A DNA stretch of 64,000 nt from Symbiodinium natans (Eukaryota; Sar; Dinophyceae; Suessiales; Symbiodiniaceae). This document shows, in pieces, positions 21,455-30,200 of the stretch. The position numbers and the translations under genes are program-made. The stretch covers positions 328,926 to 392,925 of the forward strand of contig CAJNDS010002421.1 of the NCBI GenBank assembly GCA_905221605.1, in the 5' to 3' direction. How positions within the stretch are numbered: position 1 is the first letter of the stretch; every line of letters starts with the position of its first letter. A model generated the notes under the pieces. It ran no database searches and was not told the DNA's origin. It worked only from the letters and a program-made list of their open reading frames with translations.

Positions 21455-23534
21455 GGCTCTTTCTAAGGAACAACTAAGTTGGCAAAATGCTGATGCTCTA
21501 GTGCCCGCATCGCTGCTCGCGGTTTAGGGTTTAGGGTTTAGGGGCCTAGGGTTTGGAGCTCAGGGCTTAGGGTTTTCGCAAAAAGGTTTAGCAAGGGGCT
21601 CAGTGCTCGAGGGTTTTCATCAAGGGTTGGTGGTGCAGCAGGACTTGGGCGGGTTGTGCGGGTTTCAAGGGTGTAAGAGGAGGGGAGAAGGCACGAGAAG
21701 ATTGGGACAGTTGCCGAGGAGAGAGTCCCTTGCTTTTTCGCGACATCGTCCGCGACTACCACTACGTTAGGGTTTTAGGGTCCCGCTACTCCCTACATAT
21801 GTCTCACAGAACTGCGCAAAATACCCATTGGCATTCAGCGTCTCACTCAATAGGCCTCTACAGCAGCTACACCTGCTTCATGAAGGTGGTCAGTTGGAGT
21901 CTCATAGGATACACGCTGCACGACCTCTACACGTGTCTTATAAGCCCGAGGTGGTAAGGATTGCACTCATCACGTTGCCGTGGGCTCAGCAGAGTCTCTA
22001 CCCCCAGTGCCCTCTCGTAGCAGCTTGGGGCACGGGGTGCAGCCATGGGTAGATGGGACACAGGCCATGGGGCCCTCCCCTCCTCTGCCCATTTGCCTGC
22101 GCGTTTCCGGAGCCCCCAAAGACCACGCAATGACCGCACGCTCCTGCACGCCTTCCGCAAAGGGTCGGGATGGTGATGCTCTTGGGCACTTCTTCCGCTC
22201 ATGATGCCAACAATGGACTGCAGTTTTGAAGACCGAACTAGATGACTGACCACTCACCTCCAAGCCACCATGGAAAGCCGAACTGCACATGATGACTACA
22301 CATGGGCAAATGAGCACTTCCCCAAAATAGGGGTACCGCAAACATACCCCCCCCAAAACAAAAAAATAAGTACTACAATCTGTAATATAGTAAACCCTAA
22401 ACCCTAAACCCGAAACCCTAACCCTAAACCCTTTTTCGGAAACCCCCAAAGGGGCAGAGTGCCGAGCTCCAACAACAGGGCCAGGAAATTGAACGTGTGG
22501 TACCATGCCTCTGCAAGGAGCTAGGATTCTCCGTGGATTAGAGTGTAGGGTGCAGGGTTTGGGGTTTAGGGTTTGGGGTTTGGGGTTTAGGGTCGTTTAT
22601 ACTCGTATGTACTGTGCCTCCCAGTCAGGTCATCGCACGAAGCAATTTTTACAAAACCCTGTTCAAACAGTCCTATAGGGCACTTAGCCACCCTAAACCC
22701 GAAACCCGAAACCCGAAACCCTAAACCCTAAACCCTAAACCCTAAACCCTAAACCCTAAACCCTAAACCCTAAACCCTAAACCCTAAACCCTACGAGCGA
22801 GAACCCTGCCGGAGTCCTTGCTGAGAAGGCGACCGCGATGCAGGTCGAGAGCCATGCCCTGACCGCATTATTGAGGCCACTCCTTTGCAGGGTTTAGGGT
22901 TTGGGGTTTAAGGGTTTAGGGTTGAGGGTGTAGGGTTTAGGGTTCAGGGTTTAGGGTTTAGGGTTTAGGGTTTAGGGTTATGTTAGGGTTTAGGGTTTAG
23001 GGTTTAGGGGCTTGAATGTTGGGATCCCAAAACTCCCCAGACACTAAAACCCAACCCCCAAACCGGAGTTATAGGGTTCGGGTTTCGGTCCCCAAGGCCT
23101 GAGCCCCAAACCCTAAACCCTAAACCCTAAACCCTAAACCCTAAACCCTAAACCCTAAACCCTAAACCCTAAACCCTAAACCCTATACCCTAAACCCTGA
23201 GCCCCAAACCCTAAACCCGAAGCCCTAAACTCCGAAACCCCAACCCTCGAGAGGTTCATTGGCCTCTGTTGAATCCTTACATGTGGTTTAGGGTTTAGGG
23301 TTTAGGGTTTAGGGTTTAGGGTTTAGGGTTTAGGGTTTAGGGTTTAGGGGTGGCCCCTGCAAAACAGGCAGCACATTACTTACGGTACAGTTGAGGGTTT
23401 AGGGTTTAGGTTGAGGGTTGAGGGTTTAGAGTTTCGGCTTAGGGGTACAGTCCGACACCAGCATTCTTGAGAACTTGGGTACTCAAGTGTTGCAGGCCTT
23501 CGTTCCAGTAGCCGCCGCCATGAAGCGGGGATAG
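21455..23534 (+). CDS. scattered candidate exons
   Basis: 21455-21520 (ALSKEQLSWQNADALVPASL); 22458-22499 or longer (SAELQQQGQEIERV, donor gtacca); 22812-22853 (NPAGVLAEKATAMQ, donor gtcgag); 23452-23534 (SDTSILENLGTQVLQAFVPV + AAAMKRG, then TAG or a GA donor gatagc). The last is the longest clean frame. None could be linked to the Tim17 gene that follows, so they may be its missing 5' part, another gene, or decoys. Confidence 0.3.
21560..22400. other. 840-base unique stretch without clear gene
   Basis: This is one of the longest stretches free of telomere units. ORFs of 74-178 codons exist on both strands and overlap one another, which argues against any being real. No domain, transposase motif or RNA gene was seen. 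The right part (22320-22350) resembles the ggggtaccgcaa/cccccc core of the GGTACCCC dispersed repeat. Confidence 0.35.
22715..22793 (+). repeat. CCCTAAA tract
   Basis: Eleven C-strand heptamers immediately upstream of the 22812 island. Confidence 0.9.
23108..23186 (+). repeat. CCCTAAA tract
   Basis: Eleven C-strand heptamers, mirrored by a TTTAGGG tract at 23286-23349. Confidence 0.9.
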
Positions 23535-24137
23535 CCAGGCTGAGAAGCAGCTAAGCCCTAGTGGAGGTGGGTGTGCTGCGCGAATCCGTAAGCTGTATTA
23601 AGGCCTAGAAGGGGGCATGGGTTGAGCATAGGCACCGACCGGAGGTACCGGGAGTCAGATGCCTTAAGCAAACCCTAAACCCTAAACCCTAAACCCTAAA
23701 CCCTAAACCCTAGACCCTAACCATGTTCTGGGGAGTTGGAAGCCCGGAGCCTTAAACAGGGTACTGGGCGTCCGACGCCCTGAGCCCCAAAATGAAGACA
23801 GGTTGAGAGTTCGATAGGTTAAGTTAGGGCTAGTTGAAAGCCTGGCCCCGCAAGCTTGCCTTTCTTGAGCCTCGTCGTCTCAACAGATGATTCTTGACCC
23901 TAAAACCCTAAAACCTTAAAATCTTAAACTCTTAAACCCTAGAAGTAAGCCCTATAACCTAAACCCTGAAGCCCGCAATTTCACCCTCATACCTAAACCC
24001 CGAAAGTAAACAATTCGACCCCAGCAAGCCCGAAAACGTCAGCATGATTGCACGCTAAGCCCTAAACAATTGCACCCCCCAAACTCCTACAACCTAAACC
24101 CAAAAGCCCGCACGATTACACGCAAAAGCACTTAGGC

Positions 24138-24424
24138 ACCCTAAACCCCCAAACCCCTAAACCCCCAAACCCCCAAACCCCCAAACCCCCAAACCCCCAA
24201 AACCCCAAACCCCCAAACCCCCAAACCCAAACCCCCAAACCCCCAAACCCCAAACCCCCCCAAACCCCCAAAAACCCCCCCAAACCCCCAAACGCCCCAA
24301 ACGCCCAAACGCCCAAACGCCCAAACCCCAACCCCCAACCCCCAAACCCCCAAACCCCCAAACCCCCAAGCCCCCAAACCCCCAAACCCCCAAACCCCCA
24401 AACCCCCAAACCCCCAAACCCCCA
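24138..24424 (+). repeat. CCCCCAAA block before the Tim17 exon
   Basis: Some 30 units of an 8-base variant with five C and three A, with a few CGCC units, in a uniform block of almost 290 bases. It ends about 20 bases before the acceptor of the first recognised Tim17 exon. Three overlapping - strand ORFs rich in GVWGFGGLG are artefacts of it. Confidence 0.9.
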
Positions 24425-24443
24425 GCCCAGCCAGCTTTGCCAG

Positions 24444-24480
24444 GACCTTGGCGGCGCGTTTGGCATGGGTGCGATAGGAG
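24444..24480 (+). CDS. TIM17: Tim17 exon a (first transmembrane region)
   Basis: Acceptor ctttgccag. It encodes DLGGAFGMGAIG plus one base of the next Gly codon; donor gccggc. The D-GGAF-MG-IGG pattern is the family's first signature. The ~290-base CCCCCAAA block precedes it. Confidence 0.92.
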
Positions 24481-27182
24481 GCCGGCTGCCCGCCGACCTC
24501 TTGCGGGGTTTAGGGTTCAGGGTTTAGGGTTTAGGGTTTAGGGGTTTAGGGTTTCGGGTTTAGGGTTTCTTATGGCAGTTGCATGGTCCCTTAGTATGGG
24601 CCCTTAAAGTGGGGACCCTTATATGCCCCTTGTATACCCTGTAAACGCAAGGGGGCCCATACCCCAGAACCCTTGAAAGGAGGTAAGGGGCCATACTAAG
24701 GGACCACGTCACTGCCTTGAGACGACTGCTGTTTCGGTCTTAGGGCTCGTGAAACTCTGAAGCCTGGGTTTAGGGTTTAGGGTTTAGGGTTTAGGGTTTA
24801 GGCTTTTAGGGGTTGAGGGTTATTAGGGGTTTAGGGTCTTAGGGGCTTAGGGTTTAGGGGGTTGAGGGGTTTAGGGTTTTCGGGGCTTAGGGTTTATGGG
24901 GTTTCGGGGTTTAGGGTTTAGGTTTTAGGGGTTTTGGGTTTAAGGGTCTAGCGTTTATGTCGTTTCGGGGTTTGGACTTTAGCCGCGGGTTTAGTGCTTA
25001 CAGGGGTCTAGGGATGATCCTTGGGTTCACTCACCCTCAGGCATGTAGCGGAGACAACAGTCTCAGACCACCAGCAAAAGCGTCCCTGGACAGCCATGCA
25101 CCCCCTCAACTTCCAAACGCTGCCTTAAACTAAGCCTGAACCCGAAGCCCTAATCTAGACCCTTGAGCCTTCAGACGCACAAACCCTTAAGCCCTTAAAA
25201 CCTTGAAACCCTTAACACCCTTAGAATCCTTACAGCCCTCAATCCCTTGAAACACTTGAAACCTTTAAAGCCTTAAGCCCTTAAAGCCCTCAACCCGCAG
25301 CCCTGAAACCCTTTAAAACCCTTGAACCCTAAAGCCTTTAAACCCTTAAGCCCTTAAAGCCTGAAAGCCCTTAGAACCCTTAAACCCGCAAAGCCCTATA
25401 GCAACCCTTAAGCCCCGAAGGCCTGAAATTCAGAGTGGCCCTGAAGGCTAAACCCTAAACCCTAAACCCTAAACCCTAAACCCCAAACCCCAAACCCCAA
25501 ACCCTAAACCCCAAACCCTAAACCCTAAACCCTGAACCCCGGAGGCTTCATCTGGCATTTTGTGAAAGGGGCCAGAAATTCTCCTCAGGGCGATAGGCCG
25601 CCAGCTCAGAGATCTGCTTGAAGGTTTAGGGTTTAGGGTTTAGGGTTCAGGGTTCAGGGTTCAGGGTTCAGGGTTCAGGGTTCAGGGTTCAGGGTTCAGG
25701 GTTCAGGGTTTAGGGTTTAGGGTTTAGGGTTTAGGGTTCAGGATTCAGGGTTTAGGGTTTAGGGTTTAGGGTTTAGGGTTCAGGGTTTGGGGTTTAGGGT
25801 TTAGGGTTTAGGGTTTAGGGTTTCGGGTCTAGGGTTTGGGGGATAGCTGCTTCAAGGTTGAAGCGTTTAGGGGTTCAAGGGGATTTGGGGCTTAAGCCTT
25901 AGGGGCGCTGGGGCTGAGGCTTAGGGTTTAAAGGTTTAGGGCTCAGGGGCTTAGGGTTCAAGGGTCTAGGGCTTTGGCTTTAAGGGCACGGAAGGGAACC
26001 GCCTGTCTGGCGGGTCACCTGAGACTTGTTTTGTCCCGGGGCTTGGGTGCACAGAAGTTGTATAGTGTTTGCACCCAAGAACATTTGGACCGAAAGTTCT
26101 GACTGAGTTTGATTTCACCGAAATGTTTTGACCGAGCTTTTGGTTCTGAACCTACATTTATCTGGGCCGGTGAGGGCTCTTTGGGTTGGGCCTTTTGGGG
26201 CCTCCAGATAGGGCCTCCGAAACCTTTTGGTGCGGGCCCGAAACCTGACACCCTATAAACCCTTCGGTGCCTGTTGGAGCCTCCCGAAATCTTCGTGTCC
26301 TCTTTGGCCTCCCATGGGCACTTTGAATTTACTTCAACTCGTCGGTTTTTTAAAACGAACAGATGCTTTGGATCAACTTGCTGAAGTGCCTGTTTAGGGT
26401 TTAGGGTTTCGTCAGCTGTTGAGACAAACAACTTGGGAAATTCATAACACAACGTCCAATGGCTGTTTATCTGTCTTGACGGTTTACGGTTTAGGGTTCA
26501 GCGTTTCGCGTTTGATGGTAGCGCCCCAAGCCCTATACCCGAACCCACCCCCCCCCCCCTCCCCTCCCCGCCCCCAACACTAAAAGACCCCAAATCCCCA
26601 AAACCCTCCTCGAAACCCAAATCCCCCAATCTCCAAACCACAAACCCTCCAAACCCTAACCCCCCAACCCCCCCCCTGCGCCCCCTCCCCCATTCCGCCC
26701 CTAAACCCTAAACCCTAAACCCTAAACCCTAAACCCTAAACCCTAAACCCTAAAACCCTAAACCCTAAACCCTAAACCCTAAACCCTAAACCCTAAACCC
26801 CTCAAACCCCTCAAACCCCCCAAAGCCCCAAAGCCCCCAAAGCCCCAAAGCCCCAAAGCCCCACCACCTCAAGGTTTCAAGGTGGCCTCTACAGCGCCCG
26901 AAGCAGGCAGACCCGGGGGCTGATCAAGGGAAGCCTTGCGTGGTTCTGAGTAGGGTTTGGGGTTTAGGGTTTAGGGTTTAGGGTTTAGGGTTTAGGGTTT
27001 AGGGTTCAGGGTTCAGGGTTCAGGGTTTGGGGTTCAGGGTTTAGGGTTTAGGGTTTAGGGTTTAGTTATATATATATATATACATATATTATGTTTGTTT
27101 CTACATACATAAACAAAGAAGCAAATACATAGATGAACAAAAATAAACAAATATAAATATACATAAATATATATATATAGAT

Positions 27183-27229
<47 letters not shown>

Positions 27230-30200
27230 TATATATATATCATAAGGGAGGAATAAGGCACCTGATCACCGCTAAACCATGAACCCGAAACCCTAAACCT
27301 ATTCTCGACCCTATTTCCCCCCCCCCCCCCCCCCCGAATCTCCCTCCGAAACCTCAGAGGGCTCTCTACAAGCAGCACAGGGGCATTGAGAGTCTTTTTT
27401 TCGGATCTCAAACCCACAGAGGCTCCCCTAAACCCTAAACCCCACACCCTAAACCCTAAACTCTAAAACCTAAACCCTAAACCCTAAACCGCCAGGGCAC
27501 CCATTCTTGGCGGGAACTTTGCCGTCTGGGCATCGGCCTGAGCCGTGCGAACCGAATCGGTTTAGGGTTTAGGGTTTAGGGTTTAGGGTTTAGGGTTTAG
27601 GGTTTAGGGTTTAGGGTTTAGGGTTTAGGGTTTAGGGTTTAGGGTTTAGGGTTTAGGGTTTAGGGTTTAGGGGTTGAGGGTTCAGGGTTTAGGAGCTTGG
27701 GGTTTAATTCGGGGTTTTGGGTTCAGGGTTTGCGGGTTTTGGGTTCAGGGCTTAGGGCTTATAGGGTTAAGGGCCTAGGGTTTAGGGTTTAGGATGTGGT
27801 TACCTGCTACAAGTGGCAGGTTTAAGTCGACCCTGCCGGGGTGAAGTCGTGCCAAGCCCATGTACCGCAGGGCTTGGGCCTACTTTCCCATATCCCCAAC
27901 ACGGCCCGGCCCAACACATCTTATATTTCATCAGACCCAGAGTGCTGCGGTCTTATAGTACTGTGCACATGGTTTTGGAACATTTCCAGATCGTTGTTTG
28001 TGCTGTAACCCCGAAGCTTCCGATGCATGAAACCATTGGCATTCCCCGCAAGTGCCCCTCGGGGAACGCTGTAAACACCGCGATACCATGTCAACATGGG
28101 CTATGTTCTCAGATGGCTTGTGTGGGGCGTGCCACTAGGGAAAGACGACAAACCATGAAGCAGAAGTTCAAAACAATCACAGGGAGCCACCGTGATTATA
28201 GCCTTGCCTTGCTTGGCGTCGCTGACGTGCTGCAGTGGGGAGGACCCCCTGTAGGGGAGGCTGCCCAGAACCCTAACACAGAGGCCTCGCCTCTCATAAC
28301 CTCCCAAGAGTGTCCCGAGGCCTCCAGGCCCAGGTATTGTTCTTTATATCAAAAGGCCAGTCAGTGCCTTGCCTTACCTCGCGCGGGCCTCGCGCAAGGT
28401 CGCGCGACCCTCGCGCAGGGCCACAAATATGCCCCTCCCCAAAACAATGGATTTTCCTTCACACTGCATGCGAAGTTGCTCAGCAGGGGCGAATGGGGGG
28501 AAGTCCCTCGGATCAAAGTTGCTCAGCAGGGGCGAATGGGGAGAAATCCATCGGAACAAAGTTGCTCAGCAGGGGGGAAATCCATCGGATCAAAGTTGCT
28601 CAGCAGGGGTTAAATCCATCGGATCAAAGTTGCTCCGCAGGGGCGAGAATCATGCAGAAGCATGCTTTCCAACCATGCTTGCCAACCCTGCAATGGCCGT
28701 AAAACCACCCGAAAAACCATGTGCCCCTGCAGTTTCGCAATTCAAAACCGCTTACCAATGATGTTTTAAGGCTTCTCAACCCACTGTGCACAGCTCCGGT
28801 GCCATTTTTGTAACGGCGCGAAAGCTCTCAAGAGCCATGTGCCCCTGGGGTTTCGCTGTTGCTGGGCCGACTTTACACCGCCTGGGGTGACTTCCTTCCT
28901 CTGCCTTGTTTTGCTGTGGGCCGCAGGGGTTGGGCCGACTTTACACCGGGTGGGTCGAGATAAACCCGGCGCTTGTAAGGCGCGGAAGCCTTAAACCCCA
29001 CAACTCGCAATCCCCTGCCCTGAGCATGTGAACCCATGAAAGTCGTGATTAAAGGAGATTAAGGGGTCTGGAAAAATCCTTCCCCTAAACCCTAAACCCT
29101 AAACCCTAAACCCTAAACCCTAAACCCTAAACCCCAAACCCTAAACCCTAAACCCTAAACCCTGATATTCTTAATTATATAATAGGTTAGGGGTATGGGC
29201 TTTGGCAGGCTGAAGTATTCTCAGATATATTTACGTGCCCCAGCTGGGCTGTCTCCTGGAGCCATAGGGTTTAGGGTTTAGGGTTTAGGGTTTAGAGTGC
29301 TGCTCGCAGTCGTGTGAAGTGAACTGCTGGTGTTCGCCAATTGCCCTGCTGCAGGCAGACATTTCATGTTTTAGCTTGAACAACCCTGAATCTCGGGCTT
29401 AGGGCTTAGGTCAGGGGCTTTACTTACTTTTGGGGATGGGAGAGTAAGTATAAGGTATTGTTCATATATCCTTCGCTTTTTTCTGCGCCTCCTTCACAAC
29501 TTTCAGACTGTTTTTGGGAATGTCGAGCCTTAACTTTTTTCGGCCGCGACCCCATCTCTGGACCTTCATCTGTTCATGGTTTAGGATTTAGGGTTTAGGG
29601 CTTCCGGTTTAGGGTTTAGGGTTTAGGGTTTTAGGGTTTTAGGGTTTTAGGGTTTTAGGGTTTTAGGTTTTAGGGTTTGAGGGTTTGAGGGTTTGAGGGT
29701 TTGAGGGTTTGAGGGTTTGAGGGTTTGAGGGTTTAGGGTTTAGGGTTTAGGGTTTAGAGTTTAGGGTTTAGGGTTTAGGGTTTAGTGTTTAGGGCTCAGC
29801 GCCTGCCAGGGTGGGACCTTCTCATCCTTTGACTGCTCCCTCCAGTACATTCGCAGGCGGGTCTGCTCTGTGCTCTTCGAGCGGGGCTGTCGCTGTGCAT
29901 CGCGGTCTAATTAGGGTTCAGGGTTTCGGGCTTAGCCCAAAACCCTAAATCCCAGACCCTAGACCCTAAACCCTAAACCCTAAACCCGAAACCCTAAACC
30001 CGAACCCTAAACCCTAAACCCTCAACCCTGAACCATGAACGCCAAAGTGCCGAAAGAGTTCGCAGGCCGCTTCGGATGAGGGCTCATGGGCTCATGGGCT
30101 TGTGAGGTTCATGTTGTCTGCCACTTCTCCCCTTAAACCCCCAACGCAAAATCCTAAACCCAAATCATATGGGAGGGTTTAAGGTTTAGGGTTTAGGGTT

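Noticed and set aside
22801-22830. Tim17 N-terminal exon suggested by REPC
   Set aside because: The frame hits a stop a few codons later and has no usable donor leading in phase to DLGGAF. A short MILD frame at 23896 is also too weak to call.
24116-24466. Glycine/tryptophan-rich - strand ORFs resembling a structural protein
   Set aside because: Three frames give the same GVWGFGGLG pattern because the DNA is a CCCCCAAA array. The Tim17 exon a lies on the opposite strand at its edge.
26015-26452. 145-codon - strand ORF as a gene
   Set aside because: Lies inside a Tim17 intron, has no recognised motif and no splice or start context. Kept only as an unassigned insert.
27813-28613. 266-codon ORF as a gene
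   Set aside because: No domain, no codon-like bias visible, overlapping open frames across its tandem repeat, and position within a Tim17 intron.
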